This document shows positions 26,047-37,216 of a DNA stretch of 64,000 nucleotides, one piece after another. Both the position numbers and the translations under genes were made by a program. Numbering within the stretch: position 1 is the stretch's first letter; each line of letters begins with the position of its first letter. Origin of the DNA: Rhodococcus coprophilus NBRC 100603 (GTDB lineage Bacteria > Actinomycetota > Actinomycetes > Mycobacteriales > Mycobacteriaceae); the NCBI RefSeq assembly GCF_001895045.1, contig NZ_BDAM01000008.1, forward strand, positions 62,001 to 126,000, written 5' to 3'. The notes below the pieces were generated by a model. It saw only the letters and a program-made list of their open reading frames with translations. It did no database searches and had not been told where the DNA came from.

Positions 26047-27846
26047 TCAGAAGACGGAAGGATCGACGTCCAGCGTAGTGCGGTCGAGGCTCGCGAGCAG
26101 ATCGAACTGCGGCCCCGTCTTCGGAAGTTCGAATCGGAAGAAGTACCGGGCCGCCGCGCGCTTTCCGTCGTAGAACGCGCCGTCGCGCTCGCCCACAGCG
26201 AGGAGTTGCTCGAGCCAGATCCACGCGACCACCACATGCCCGACTGCCTCGAGATACACGGTCGAATTCGCCAGGGCGACAGCAGGATCACCGGTTGCCC
26301 ACAAAGTGGTGGTCGTCTCCCCCACCCGGACGACGGCGCGCTGCAACTGCTGTGCATATTCAGCGGCGTCCCCGCCCGCGTCCAGCGCCCGCGTGACGGT
26401 CTCACCGACGGTCTCCCCCAGCACGGCAAGCGCAGCCCCGCCCTGCATGATCACCTTGCGGCCGAGGAGGTCCATGCCTTGAATGCCATGGGTGCCTTCA
26501 TGAATCGGGTTGAGCCGATTGTCCCGGTAATACTGTTCGACGTCGAACTCCCGGGTGTACCCGTATCCACCGAGCACCTGGATCGCAAGGCTGTTGGCTT
26601 CTAGGCACCACTGCGACGGCCACGACTTGGCGATCGGGGTGAGCAGATCCAGCAGCAGTCCCGCGCGCGTCCGGACCTGCTCGTCGGGTGCGGTCCGCTG
26701 TTCGTCGACCAGCTTGGAGCAGTAGAGGCCCAGCGCGAGTGCACCTTCCACGTAGGACTTCTGCGCCAGCAACATCCGGCGCACATCCGGGTGTTCGACG
26801 AGCGGCACCTGCGGGGAGGCCGGGTCTTTCGCGCCGAGGGGGCGCCCCTGTGTCCGGGTGCGTGCGTAGTCGAGCGACTGGAGATACCCGGCGTAGCCGA
26901 GCGACGTGGCGAGGAAACCGACCCCGATGCGTGCCTCGTTCATCATGTGGAACATGTAGGACAAGCCCTTGTGCGGCTCGCCGAGCAGATAGCCGACGGC
27001 TCCCGCCTCACCACCGGGTGTGTGGACGCCCTCGCCGAAGTTCAGCAGCGTGTTGGTGGTTCCGCGGTTGCCCATCTTGTGGTTGAGACCCACGAGCGCG
27101 ACGTCGTTGCGGTCGCCCAGCGTGCCGTCGGGCTCGACGAGGAACTTGGGGACGATGAACAGCGAGATGCCCTTGACGCCCGCCGGGCCGCCCGCAATCT
27201 TGGCAAGCACGAGATGGACGATGTTCTCGGTCAGTTCGTGGTCGCCACCGGAGATCCACATCTTCGTTCCGGTGAGCCGGTAGGTGCCGTCGCCCGCCGG
27301 GACCGCTTTCGTGGTGATGTCGGCGAGCGACGAACCCGCCTGCGGCTCGGACAGACACATCGTGCCGAAGAATCGTCCCTCCAGCATGGGAGGCACGAAG
27401 GTCGCGATCTGCTCGTCGTCGCCGTGCGCGACCAGCAGGCTCGCGTTGGCCGCGGTGAGGAACGGGTAGGCAGAGGTTCCCGCGTTCGCCGCCTGGAACC
27501 AGGCCATCGATGCCCGTAGCACCGTTATCGGCAACTGCATGCCGCCCTGCGCCTCGTCGAACCCGCCGGCGATCAGGCCCGCCTTGGAGAACAGGTCGAG
27601 TGCGGCCTTGACCTCCGGGATGATCTCGACGCGCCCGTCCTCGTCCATGCGCGGTTCCTGCGCGTCGGCCTTCTTGTTGTGCGTCGCAAAATGCTTCGTG
27701 GCGATGTCCGCGCTGAGGTCCAGCACCGCGTCGAACGTCTCGCGAGAATGCTCCGCGAACCGGGAACGCGTGGTCAGCGACTCGATGTCGAGCCAGTCGT
27801 ACAGCAGGAAGTCCAGGTCGCGACGGGACAACACGGGAGCGGGCAT
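26047..27846 (-). CDS. Acyl-CoA dehydrogenase (FadE5-type)
   Basis: This 599-residue enzyme belongs to the long acyl-CoA dehydrogenase group with an N-terminal extension and extra C-terminal domain, like mycobacterial FadE5 (Rv0244c). It shows [19 protein letters not shown] (FAD and substrate loop), [26 protein letters not shown] and [35 protein letters not shown], here by motif rather than residue number. FadE5 oxidises a broad range of acyl chain lengths. The ATG at 27846 is preceded by GAAAGGACC. It is transcribed divergently from prrA. Confidence 0.88.
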   Translation of the reverse strand: MPAPVLSRRDLDFLLYDWLDIESLTTRSRFAEHSRETFDAVLDLSADIATKHFATHNKKADAQEPRMDEDGRVEIIPEVKAALDLFSKAGLIAGGFDEAQGGMQLPITVLRASMAWFQAANAGTSAYPFLTAANASLLVAHGDDEQIATFVPPMLEGRFFGTMCLSEPQAGSSLADITTKAVPAGDGTYRLTGTKMWISGGDHELTENIVHLVLAKIAGGPAGVKGISLFIVPKFLVEPDGTLGDRNDVALVGLNHKMGNRGTTNTLLNFGEGVHTPGGEAGAVGYLLGEPHKGLSYMFHMMNEARIGVGFLATSLGYAGYLQSLDYARTRTQGRPLGAKDPASPQVPLVEHPDVRRMLLAQKSYVEGALALGLYCSKLVDEQRTAPDEQVRTRAGLLLDLLTPIAKSWPSQWCLEANSLAIQVLGGYGYTREFDVEQYYRDNRLNPIHEGTHGIQGMDLLGRKVIMQGGAALAVLGETVGETVTRALDAGGDAAEYAQQLQRAVVRVGETTTTLWATGDPAVALANSTVYLEAVGHVVVAWIWLEQLLAVGERDGAFYDGKRAAARYFFRFELPKTGPQFDLLASLDRTTLDVDPSVF

Positions 27847-27995
27847 GGCTGGGTCCTTTCGGCGGCGTACCGATCGAGCGCGCACCCAGTAGAGCAATCC
27901 GGGCACGGCCGTCGACCGGTGGGGTGGCACCCGTGGGTGCACGCTACCCCTCGATGCTTGGCACCGACGCCCCGAATGCGGGAATACTGCCCTTC

Positions 27996-28679
27996 ATGAC
28001 CGGATCCCCTTCCGTGCTGGTCGTCGACGACGACGCGGACGTCCTCGCCTCCCTCCACCGCGGCCTGCGCCTGTCCGGGTTCTCGGTGCTCACCGCGGCC
28101 GGCGGCGCCGAAGCCCTCGAAGTCGTGGAAATCGAGCGTCCCGACGTGATGGTGCTCGACATGAACATGCCCGGTCTCGACGGGACGGCCGTCATCACCA
28201 CCCTGCGGGGTGCGGGTGACGACATCCCGATCTGCGTGCTCAGCGCGCGCGACACCGTCGACGACCGCATCGCGGGGCTCGAATCCGGTGCCGACGACTA
28301 CCTGACCAAACCGTTCGTGCTGGCCGAACTCGTCGCGCGTATCAACGCGATGCTGCGCCGGCGCGCGCCGGTCGACGATCAGGTGGTGCGCGTCGGGGCA
28401 CTGCGCATCGAACCCGGGGGTCGTCGGGTGTTCGTCGACGGTGAACCCGTCGACATGACCAAACGCGAATTCGAACTGCTCGAAGTCCTCGCCCGCAACG
28501 CGGGCATCGTCCTCTCCCGCGACCGCCTGTTATCGCTCGTGTGGGGCTACGACTTCACGTCGGATACCAACGTCGTGGACGTGTTCGTCGGCTACCTTCG
28601 GCGCAAACTCGAATCGGGTGGACGTGCCCGGCTCGTCCACACGGTTCGTGGGGTCGGTTTCGTCCTGCGGGAGCCGTGA
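27996..28679 (+). CDS. prrA: Response regulator PrrA
   Basis: This 227-residue OmpR-family regulator has a receiver domain (residues 5-118) with acidic DDD at 11-13, phospho-acceptor Asp55 and Lys105, and a winged helix-turn-helix domain (about 130-225) ending [10 protein letters not shown]. Long stretches agree with PrrA of M. tuberculosis (Rv0903c), which is essential and linked to nitrogen and oxygen response. One base separates its stop from the prrB start. The promoter should lie in the 149-base gap shared with the fadE gene. Confidence 0.92.
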   Translation: MTGSPSVLVVDDDADVLASLHRGLRLSGFSVLTAAGGAEALEVVEIERPDVMVLDMNMPGLDGTAVITTLRGAGDDIPICVLSARDTVDDRIAGLESGADDYLTKPFVLAELVARINAMLRRRAPVDDQVVRVGALRIEPGGRRVFVDGEPVDMTKREFELLEVLARNAGIVLSRDRLLSLVWGYDFTSDTNVVDVFVGYLRRKLESGGRARLVHTVRGVGFVLREP

Positions 28680-28680
28680 G

Positions 28681-30006
28681 ATGCCGCGCTCCTTCTCGTT
28701 GCGCGCCCGGGTGGCCATCGCGACCGCGCTGGGCACGACCATCGTGGTCGGAATACTCGGTGTCATCGTGGCGCTGGCGATCTCGCACAACAATCTTGCG
28801 CAGCTGGATCGCCGTCTCGATCTCGCAGCCGACGTGCTGGCAGCCAATGCCGCTGCGGCAGAGTTGTTCCTGCCGGTGTTCGGCGATGGCGGCGCGTTCG
28901 CGATGACCATCCGAGCGGAACCCGACGGCGCGCTACGGGCGAGCACCCCCACGGAGCTTCCTGTCCTCGAACCGGGTGCGCAGACCGTCACGGTCGACGG
29001 TATCGAGTACCGCGCGTACACCACCCCCATCGAATCGAACCGGGGGCTGATGTCGGTGGCCGTGCTGCTCGCCGAAGCACAGGACGTCACCACCGACCAG
29101 CACCGGCAGGTATTGATCGCGGGTGTCGTCGCGGTGGCGGCCGCGACCGGTCTCGGCTGGTTGCTCGGCGGCGGTGCGGTGAGTCCACTCGTCGACCTCA
29201 CGCGCCGGATCGTCGCCCGCGACCGCGATCTCTCTCCGCGCCCGTCCGGAGTCAGGGAGGCCGACGAACTCGCCTCGGCCGTCGGCACCATGCTCGACGA
29301 CGTGGCTCGCGCTCGGGCGGATACCGATGCCGCACTGGCGACGGCACGGGATTTCGCGGCGGCGGCGGCACACGAGATGCGCACCCCCCTCACCGCGATG
29401 CGCACCGACGTGGAGGTGCTCAGCACCCACGACCTCGGTGCCGACGACCGTTCCGAAATACTCGCGGACCTGGCGCGTACCCAGGCACGACTCGAGGCGA
29501 CCCTCAACGACCTCGAACGCCTCGCGCGGGGCGACCTGTCCACCGACCGCGACTTCGTGGATGTCGATCTCGTCGAGATCTGTGACACCGCCGCAGCGGA
29601 TGCGATGCGACGGTATCCGGGTCTCGACGTGGACGTCCGAGGAAACGCCGGGCAGGTCCTGCGCGGTCTACCGGCGGGTTTGCGCCTTCTGGTGGACAAC
29701 GCGATCACGAACGCGGTGCGGCACGGCGGCGCATCGCTCGTCCGGATCACCGTTGCCACGAACGACGAATCCACCAGCCTGATCGTCGACGACGACGGCG
29801 CGGGCATCCCCGCCGCCGAACGCTCGGCGGTGTTCGAGCGGTTCCGGCGCGGATCCAATGCCCGTCAGACGGGGTCCGGGCTCGGGCTGACACTCGTCGC
29901 GCAGCAGGCAGCCCTGCACGGCGGCGACGCGTACCTGGACGAGAGCCCTCTCGGGGGCGCGCGTCTCGTCATCCGTCTCCCCCGCACGCGACGACGCGAG
30001 CCTTAG
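28681..30006 (+). CDS. prrB: Sensor histidine kinase PrrB
   Basis: This 441-residue sensor has a transmembrane helix at about 17-37, an extracytoplasmic sensor segment to about 140, a second helix (145-165), a HAMP linker, and a dimerisation domain with the phospho-accepting His231 in AAAAHEMRTPL. The ATPase domain has the N box DNAITNAVRHG and the G boxes DDDGAGIP and GSGLGLTLV. It forms the PrrAB pair with the gene one base upstream. No transcription terminator is obvious directly after it. Confidence 0.92.
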   Translation: MPRSFSLRARVAIATALGTTIVVGILGVIVALAISHNNLAQLDRRLDLAADVLAANAAAAELFLPVFGDGGAFAMTIRAEPDGALRASTPTELPVLEPGAQTVTVDGIEYRAYTTPIESNRGLMSVAVLLAEAQDVTTDQHRQVLIAGVVAVAAATGLGWLLGGGAVSPLVDLTRRIVARDRDLSPRPSGVREADELASAVGTMLDDVARARADTDAALATARDFAAAAAHEMRTPLTAMRTDVEVLSTHDLGADDRSEILADLARTQARLEATLNDLERLARGDLSTDRDFVDVDLVEICDTAAADAMRRYPGLDVDVRGNAGQVLRGLPAGLRLLVDNAITNAVRHGGASLVRITVATNDESTSLIVDDDGAGIPAAERSAVFERFRRGSNARQTGSGLGLTLVAQQAALHGGDAYLDESPLGGARLVIRLPRTRRREP

Positions 30007-30099
30007 ACGACCGTGAGCCACCGACTACCGCGAGCCGCAGAAGACACAGTGGCGACGCGCCCGTCGCCCTAAGCGGGGCGGTACCCAAAGGCTCAGTGC

Positions 30100-30252
30100 G
30101 GGAACGACTCTCCCGAAGTGGAACTCGGACACCCCGGCGTTGGCGGCGAGCGCCCCGAGATCGAGTGGTTCTGCAAAATCGCGGTCCGCGACATCCCGCG
30201 CACGGCGCAGGTGCGGAAGAAGTTCCGCCGGCACCCGCACTCCTGCTGCCAT
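30100..30252 (-). pseudogene. Decayed AraC-family regulator fragment
   Basis: From ATG 30252 the reading gives VPAELLPHLRRARDVADRDFAEPLDL and AANAGVSEFHFGRV, the first helix-turn-helix of an AraC-type DNA-binding domain. After about 45 residues the similarity stops and the frame becomes Arg-rich noise. The second helix-turn-helix and any effector domain are missing. It is a truncated copy. The rest of the gap between prrB and the FKBP gene (30007-30383) holds only this and a terminator hairpin. Confidence 0.62.
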
Positions 30253-30306
30253 TGCCCCAGCCTGACAGCGACGGACGACCCGCGCTTACGGATACACCCC
30301 GATGCA

Positions 30307-30347
30307 CAAGGGCCCGAGCCCGGCATACCACCGGTCTCGGGCCCTTG
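30307..30347. terminator. Hairpin terminator after the FKBP gene
   Basis: A perfect 12-bp stem (CAAGGGCCCGAG, 30307-30318, and its complement at 30336-30347) encloses a 17-base loop 37 bases beyond the FKBP stop codon. No T-run follows. Confidence 0.7.
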
Positions 30348-30383
30348 TGGGGCGTGAGGATCGCAGTCCTCACGAACGGATTT

Positions 30384-31106
30384 CTACGGCAGTCCCACCA
30401 GGTCGATCACGAACACCAGTGTCTTGCCGCCGAGCGGATGCCCGGAACCGGCCGGACCGTATGCGAGTTCGGGCGGCACGGTCAGCTTGCGGCGGCCACC
30501 GACACGCATACCCGGGATGCCCTGCTGCCAGCCCGGGATCAACCGGCCGAGCGGGAACGCGACGGACTGACCGCGGCTCCACGACGAATCGAACTCTTCG
30601 TTGGTCTCGTACTCGACACCCTTGTAGTGGACATCGACGGTCGCGTCGGGCTGCGCCTCGGGGCCCTCACCGATGGTGATGTCCTCGACGACGAGTTCGG
30701 TGGGCGCGGGGCCCTCCGACTTCTCGATCACCGGCGGTTCGGGCTGGACCTGCACGTCGAGCAGATCGATGACGAACACGAGCGTCTTACCCGAGAGCTG
30801 GTGGCCGGATCCGGCCGGGCCGTATGCGAGTTCCGGTGGGATCGTCAGCTGACGACGCCCACCGACACGCATGCCGGGGATGCCTTCCTGCCAGCCGGCG
30901 ATGAGACCGGAGAGCGGGAAACGAATGGATTCGCCGCGGCTCCACGACGAATCGAACTCCTCGCCCGTGTCGAACTCCACACCGACGTAGTGCACATCGA
31001 CAACTGCACCGGGCGTGGCTTCGGGACCGTCCCCGATCGTGATGTCCTTGATGACCAGTTCGGTGGGCGCCGGGCCCTCCTGGAACTCGATCTCCGGTTT
31101 ACTCAC
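30384..31106 (-). CDS. Tandem-domain FKBP-type peptidyl-prolyl isomerase
   Basis: This 240-residue protein is a head-to-tail duplication of a complete FKBP domain (about residues 12-117 and 131-239). Each copy carries VDVHYVGV or VDVHYKGV, EFDSSWSRG, the GWQ(E/Q)GIPGMRVGGRR(Q/K)LT flap and PPELAYGPAGSGH. Active-site residues (Tyr, Phe, Asp, Trp, Tyr) appear in both, so both may be active. No signal peptide or membrane segment is seen, so it should be cytosolic. Single-domain versions of about 120 residues are usual in related actinobacteria. The gene sits 54 bases after gltA2. Confidence 0.9.
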   Translation of the reverse strand: MSKPEIEFQEGPAPTELVIKDITIGDGPEATPGAVVDVHYVGVEFDTGEEFDSSWSRGESIRFPLSGLIAGWQEGIPGMRVGGRRQLTIPPELAYGPAGSGHQLSGKTLVFVIDLLDVQVQPEPPVIEKSEGPAPTELVVEDITIGEGPEAQPDATVDVHYKGVEYETNEEFDSSWSRGQSVAFPLGRLIPGWQQGIPGMRVGGRRKLTVPPELAYGPAGSGHPLGGKTLVFVIDLVGLP

Positions 31107-31160
31107 AGGTCTCTCCCTTGTCGAGATGGCAGTCGTCGCGGCACACCGCGAGAAGAACGA

Positions 31161-32459
<1,299 letters not shown>

Positions 32460-32722
32460 GAAGGATCCCTCTCAAGCTCAGACCTACGAGAAACTTCCGA
32501 ACATTCAGGTAGAACCTAGCTGTAACGCAGCGTGTGCGCCCAGCCAGGGTCGGTCGAAAGTCCCCGCACAGTGTTTCGTTGATATAGACGTCGGACGTCG
32601 GCCCGCACCCTCGGAAATTCCGCCGCAAGGTCGGCGCACGCCGCTTACCTGGGGTAATCGTACGCGATCCGTGTGCTGCCACCATCGGCGCCCTGCCACC
32701 GGTACTCGGTCCCCGCGGTCTC

Positions 32723-33709
32723 TCAGACGGAAAAACCGACAACGCCCAGGCCCCAACTGGCGTCCCAGACCTCCCCCGGTTGCAGGACCAGCACGTCGAT
32801 TCCCAGATTGAACGCGTCGGGAGGGCACGTCGCGGGGATCAGCGCGAGCGAACGCTCCGGACCTCCGTCCGCGCGGCCCGTCTCGGTGGTCGCGTACAGC
32901 CATCCGAACTCCGGAACAGTCCGCAGTTCGACGCCGCGCCCGTCCGGTCCGCACAGACGGTGCCGAATCACCTCGTCGGCGTCCTCGTCGAGCGCGCTGA
33001 AGGGAACCGCGAGCCGCACGCCGTCCATCGGACGCGGTTCGGTGAAGTCGAAGTCCGTCCCGACGACGGGTTGCGAATATGCGGTGGGCAGCCCGCGCTG
33101 CCGGTCGATCGGAACCCGGGTGCCCGCAGCCAGGCGCAAGGTGCAGTCGTCGAGCGGTGTGTACCCCGCGTACAGATACGGGTGCACTCCGAGACCGAAC
33201 GGGGCGTGATAGTCGCCGATGTTCGTAGCCGTGTAACTGGCTACGAGGCCGTATTCACCGAGTTCGTGGGTCGCCGTGAGCAGGAGTCGATACGGCCATC
33301 CCGTCTGCAGTCCGATCTCGATCACTTGCTCCACGCGGGCCGCCGTGTGCGACACGAGGTTCCATTTCCTGTTCCACACGAAGCCGTGCACCGCGGCGCC
33401 ACGGTCCGGGTCGGTGACCGTCAACTGGTGTTCGATCCCGTCGAAGAAGAAATGGCCGTCGCGCACGCCACCCGGCCACGGCGCCAGCACCGCACCCGCG
33501 TAACGCAGCGCGTGTTCGGGATCCGGACCGCTCCCCGCGAGCGGGTAGGGGCCCGACGGATCGTCGTACACCAGCGCGCGCACCGCCGCACCCACCTCGG
33601 ACACTTCGGCCCGGTAGCCGAAGCCGCGGATCACGTAATGCGTGGGACCGTCGCCCGGCCGAGCGTCGATCGGCTGATCGTCTCGCTGGGGGTGGATCGA
33701 ATCGGACAT
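32723..33709 (-). CDS. Aldose 1-epimerase family protein
   Basis: This 328-residue galactose mutarotase-like beta-sandwich protein has LAPWPGGVRDGHFFFDG, AVHGFVWNRKW (with the conserved His of the active site), PFGLGVHPYLYAG (second His) and a late Glu in LQPGEVWDA. It interconverts sugar anomers, though the physiological sugar is unknown for this subgroup. The ATG at 33709 is favoured over a start 33 bases upstream. It lies 81 bases from the beta-lactamase gene and could share its transcript. Confidence 0.87.
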   Translation of the reverse strand: MSDSIHPQRDDQPIDARPGDGPTHYVIRGFGYRAEVSEVGAAVRALVYDDPSGPYPLAGSGPDPEHALRYAGAVLAPWPGGVRDGHFFFDGIEHQLTVTDPDRGAAVHGFVWNRKWNLVSHTAARVEQVIEIGLQTGWPYRLLLTATHELGEYGLVASYTATNIGDYHAPFGLGVHPYLYAGYTPLDDCTLRLAAGTRVPIDRQRGLPTAYSQPVVGTDFDFTEPRPMDGVRLAVPFSALDEDADEVIRHRLCGPDGRGVELRTVPEFGWLYATTETGRADGGPERSLALIPATCPPDAFNLGIDVLVLQPGEVWDASWGLGVVGFSV

Positions 33710-33790
33710 GCCCCCAGTCTTACGGGCCGGGGACGATCCCACTAGTGATTCGGGGCCCTCACTCTCCGCGCGGACTCTCCCGGTGCCCGA

Positions 33791-34768
33791 TCAGAGATGC
33801 GCAGCCATGGCCTCGATCACCGCGGTGGTGGCTGCAACCGTCGGGGCGTCGTCGATCGGGACGTCGGGATTCCCGGTGGTGGAATCCGAGAGCACCACCA
33901 GCACGAGAGGGTTCCCGCTCGGCGACCACACGACCCCGGCGTCGTTGACCGTCCCGTGGAGACCCCCGCCGGTCTTGTCCGCGGCGGTCCAGTCCCGCGG
34001 CAGCGCGGCGCGGATTCGCTTGCCGGACGTGAGGCTCGCCCGCATCCATCCCGTGAGCATGCGCTGTTGCGGAGGCGGCAGGCCCGCACCGACGAGCAAC
34101 TCCCTGCATCCGGTCCCGAGCCCGACGGCGGTCGTGGTGTCGCGCTCGTCGCCCCTCCCGGCTTCGTTCAACTCAGGTTCCCAGCGGTCGAGGCGGGTCG
34201 CCCCGTCACCGACGGAGCGGGCGAGCGCCGTCACCGTGTCCGGTCCGCCGAGGCGCCTCAGCAAGAGATTGGCGGCGGTGTTGTCGCTACGGGTCAGCGC
34301 GGCCTCGCACAACCCGCCGACGGTCATGACCCGGCCCTGGTGTTCCGTCGTGACCGGCGAGTTCACGACGATGTCCGCGGGCTCGACCGGAACGGTCTCG
34401 TCGAGCGACAACTTCCCGAGCGATTCGAGACGCAGGATCCCCGCCGCGGCGTACATCTTGAACGTCGAGCACATCGCGAACCGTTCGTCACCGCGGTGGG
34501 CGTACACCCTTCCGGTGGCCGGCGTGTGCCCCAGCACTCCGAGCCGAACCTTGTGCTGATTCTCGATCTGCGCCAGACGCGAGTCGAGCGCGGGCACCGT
34601 CAAGCGGGCCTCCGGTGCACTTCGGGCAGCGTGGGTCGTATCCGGTGTCGCGCTGCTGCTCGGCGCATCGCATGCAGCCAGGAACGAAAAAGCCGACATC
34701 GCGACTGCTCCGGAGAGAAAACCTCTGCGGGACAGTGATGTTCGGTCGAATACGGATGGTGTCGCCAT
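33791..34768 (-). CDS. Class A beta-lactamase, Tat lipoprotein type
   Basis: This 325-residue serine beta-lactamase has all class A motifs: Ser101-x-x-Lys104 (STFK), SDN at 161-163, the general base Glu197 in EPELN and KTG at 265-267. The N-terminus has a twin-arginine signal (SRRGFLSG, Arg14-Arg15) followed by a lipobox with Cys33 (LAAC), so export by Tat and lipid anchoring are predicted, comparable to BlaC of M. tuberculosis. It hydrolyses penicillins and probably cephalosporins. A LysR regulator gene is transcribed divergently 154 bases away. Confidence 0.92.
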   Translation of the reverse strand: MATPSVFDRTSLSRRGFLSGAVAMSAFSFLAACDAPSSSATPDTTHAARSAPEARLTVPALDSRLAQIENQHKVRLGVLGHTPATGRVYAHRGDERFAMCSTFKMYAAAGILRLESLGKLSLDETVPVEPADIVVNSPVTTEHQGRVMTVGGLCEAALTRSDNTAANLLLRRLGGPDTVTALARSVGDGATRLDRWEPELNEAGRGDERDTTTAVGLGTGCRELLVGAGLPPPQQRMLTGWMRASLTSGKRIRAALPRDWTAADKTGGGLHGTVNDAGVVWSPSGNPLVLVVLSDSTTGNPDVPIDDAPTVAATTAVIEAMAAHL

Positions 34769-34819
34769 GCCGCCAGCCCACCACCGACGACCTTTCCGGA
34801 CCAATTGTTAAACGAAAAC

Positions 34820-34839
34820 ATACGAGTCGAATCGAGTAT
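34820..34839. promoter_or_regulatory. Candidate LysR operator between beta-lactamase and regulator genes
   Basis: ATAC-N12-GTAT at 34820-34839 is an interrupted dyad with an inner CGA-rich repeat (CGAGTCGAATCGAG). It fits the general LysR pattern of AT-rich dyads and lies in the 154-base divergent intergenic region, 51 bases from the beta-lactamase start. Confidence 0.4.
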
Positions 34840-34922
34840 CAGCGCTGCTGGTGACATAGAAATAACTCCCGCATTCGGCCGACTTCCGCCGAAGGAACCG
34901 GGTGCGCTGGTTGAATACGCCC

Positions 34923-35798
34923 ATGGATTTGATCCGCCATCTCCGGTACTTCGTCATGGTCGCCGACAAGGGACACTTCGGGCGCGCCGCAGCGGCCCTG
35001 GGCATGACGCAACCTCCTCTGTCACAGGGGCTTCGACGACTCGAGGAGTACATCGGCACACCGCTCGTCCACCGCACGCGACAGGGCGCCGTCCTCACCT
35101 CCGCCGGCGACCGATTGCTTGCCCACGCACGGCAACTCGTCGACGAGTCGGATCGGTTTCTCACAGAAGCGGTACGCGTCGCAGACACCCGGGGACTGGT
35201 TCGCTGGGGTGCCGGATCGGCACTCCCCGACCGGTTGCTCACCGCCTGCGTCGCAGCCCTGTGCGCGGAGACCGATGCCGCGGTGGCGACCGAGTCGGGC
35301 ACCACCGTCGAACTCGTCGACGCGGTGCGATCGGGCTCGTGCGATTTCGCGATCGTCGAACACCCCGCCCAGGTGGACGGCGTGGAGTCCGGGCCTGTCA
35401 CCAAGGTGCCGCGGTGGGTGGTCGTGCCGTCGCACCATCGCAGCGCGCAGGCGGAGCGCCCGCGGTTCCCGATGCTCTCCGACCTGACGTTCGCGGCACC
35501 TCCGCGAGCGGGAAACCCGGCGGCATTCGACGCAGTGCGTGGCCTGTTCCGCGACCGCGGTCTCGACGTCGACACGACGAGCGCGCGGGACGACCGGGCA
35601 GTGCTCGCCGCAGTGGCGGCAGGAACCCATTTCGGGTTGTCCACCACGGCGCCCGGTTCGGCACCGGGGGTCGCGTGGCTGCAATTGGCGCCCGCCGCGA
35701 CCGCAGTGCGATTGGGAGTGGTGTGGCGAGCAGGTGCCGACACCGACCGGTTCGTCGCGGCACTCGACCGGGTGCTGGTGCGGGAGCGGGTGCGATGA
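34923..35798 (+). CDS. LysR-type transcriptional regulator
   Basis: This 291-residue protein has a winged helix-turn-helix at residues 3-60 (LRYFVMVADKGHFGRAAAALGMTQPPLSQGLRRLEEYIGTPLV, shown by motif) and a periplasmic-binding-like effector domain after residue 85. The start MDLIRHLRYF at 34923 fits the family. It lies divergent from the class A beta-lactamase, the arrangement of ampR-ampC, and convergent with an MFS exporter. Which of these it controls is not shown; divergence favours the beta-lactamase. Confidence 0.88.
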   Translation: MDLIRHLRYFVMVADKGHFGRAAAALGMTQPPLSQGLRRLEEYIGTPLVHRTRQGAVLTSAGDRLLAHARQLVDESDRFLTEAVRVADTRGLVRWGAGSALPDRLLTACVAALCAETDAAVATESGTTVELVDAVRSGSCDFAIVEHPAQVDGVESGPVTKVPRWVVVPSHHRSAQAERPRFPMLSDLTFAAPPRAGNPAAFDAVRGLFRDRGLDVDTTSARDDRAVLAAVAAGTHFGLSTTAPGSAPGVAWLQLAPAATAVRLGVVWRAGADTDRFVAALDRVLVRERVR

Positions 35799-35826
35799 GC
35801 AGAAAGAGCATCCGCCCGCGCAGCGG

Positions 35827-37068
35827 TTACTGCCCGCCGGTGTCGACTGCCTCGCCGGGAGCGACTCGGTCGGCCGGCATCCGCACGGCGATCGCGAAGA
35901 CGAGCACACCTGCCGCGGCGAGCAGCACTCCGGCAGCCGCCGGGGCTGTGTAACCGAGACCGGCGGCGATCACCGCACCACCGATCGCCGCGCCGATCGC
36001 ATTGGCGAGATTGAACGCCGCGTGGTGGAGGGACGCGGCGAGTGTCTGTGCGTCCGCCGCCACGTCCATCAGACGGACCTGTAGGCCCGGACCGACCGCG
36101 GCACACCCGGCGCCGAGCAGGAACACCATCACCAAGGCTGTGTACGGGTTGTGGACGGCGACGACGAACACGGCGAGCAACACACCCAGCGCTCCCATGG
36201 TGGTGAAGATGCCCGGCACCAGCGCACGATCGGCAAGGCGCCCTCCGACCGCGTTGCCCAGGACCATGCCGAGGCCGAAGAGCATCAGTGCGACCGGCAC
36301 AAGCGATTTCGGCAGTCCGGCGACGTCGGTGAGAGTGGTGCTGATGTACGTGTAGACCGCGAACACGCCACCGAAGCCGATCATCGCGACCGCCAGGGTC
36401 ATCCACACCTGCTTGCGGCGCAACGCGCCCAGTTCGGTGCGCGCACTCGTAGTGGGGATCGACAGCGCCGGAACCCACGCGGCGACCGCGGCGACAGTGA
36501 CCACGCCGATGATCGCGACCAGACCGAACGCGGTTCGCCAGCCGAGCGCGATACCCAACCACGAGGCGGCGGGCACCCCGACCACATTCGCGACCGACAG
36601 ACCCATCATCACCAGGGCCACCGCCCGGGCCCGCTGACCTCGCCCGGCGAGATGTGCGGCGACGATCGCGGCGACACCGAAGTACGCGCCGTGTGGCAGA
36701 CCGGCGACGAACCGGGAGACGACGAGTGCGCCGTAACCCGGCGCCAGGACGGTGGCGGCATTTCCGATCGTGAACGCGACCATCAAGGCGATCAGCAGCG
36801 TCTTGCGCGGTACCCGGGCGGTCAGAGTCGCGATGAGAGGCGCACCGACCACCACGCCCGCGGCGTACGCGGACACGATGTGCCCGGCCGACGGCTCGGA
36901 AACCCCGAGACCGGTCGCGATTTCCGGGAGCAGGCCCATCGCCATGAACTCGGTGGTGCCGATCCCGAAGCCCCCGAGCGCGAGCGCCCACATCGCGAGG
37001 GTGCGACCTGCCCGTGGACCGTCGTCGGTCCGGGCATCGTGGGGTGGGCAGGCGGGAGCCGTGGTCAT
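35827..37068 (-). CDS. MFS exporter (AraJ/Cmx-like)
   Basis: This 413-residue major facilitator has 12 predicted helices. It contains FGIGTTEFMAMGLLPEIATGLGVSEPSAGHIVSAYAAGVVVGAP, the DHA1/AraJ signature, then RVPRKTLL between helices 2 and 3, and GVPAASWLG with a motif C-like Gly/Pro pattern. It exports drugs or sugars in related bacteria. It is convergent with the LysR gene. The ATG at 37068 lacks a strong Shine-Dalgarno but the upstream frame is not coding-like. Confidence 0.88.
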   Translation of the reverse strand: MTTAPACPPHDARTDDGPRAGRTLAMWALALGGFGIGTTEFMAMGLLPEIATGLGVSEPSAGHIVSAYAAGVVVGAPLIATLTARVPRKTLLIALMVAFTIGNAATVLAPGYGALVVSRFVAGLPHGAYFGVAAIVAAHLAGRGQRARAVALVMMGLSVANVVGVPAASWLGIALGWRTAFGLVAIIGVVTVAAVAAWVPALSIPTTSARTELGALRRKQVWMTLAVAMIGFGGVFAVYTYISTTLTDVAGLPKSLVPVALMLFGLGMVLGNAVGGRLADRALVPGIFTTMGALGVLLAVFVVAVHNPYTALVMVFLLGAGCAAVGPGLQVRLMDVAADAQTLAASLHHAAFNLANAIGAAIGGAVIAAGLGYTAPAAAGVLLAAAGVLVFAIAVRMPADRVAPGEAVDTGGQ

Positions 37069-37216
37069 GGGAAAGCCTTCGAGGATTGCGGGGTAGAAGG
37101 AATGCCGGAAGCTGCGTCCGGCCCGTTCCATCCTCCGCCTCACCCCGGCGCTAGCTCGAATTCGCCGGGGGTGAGTTCGGCCACCGCGTGTCGAGCACCT
37201 ACGACAGCGCCTTCGC

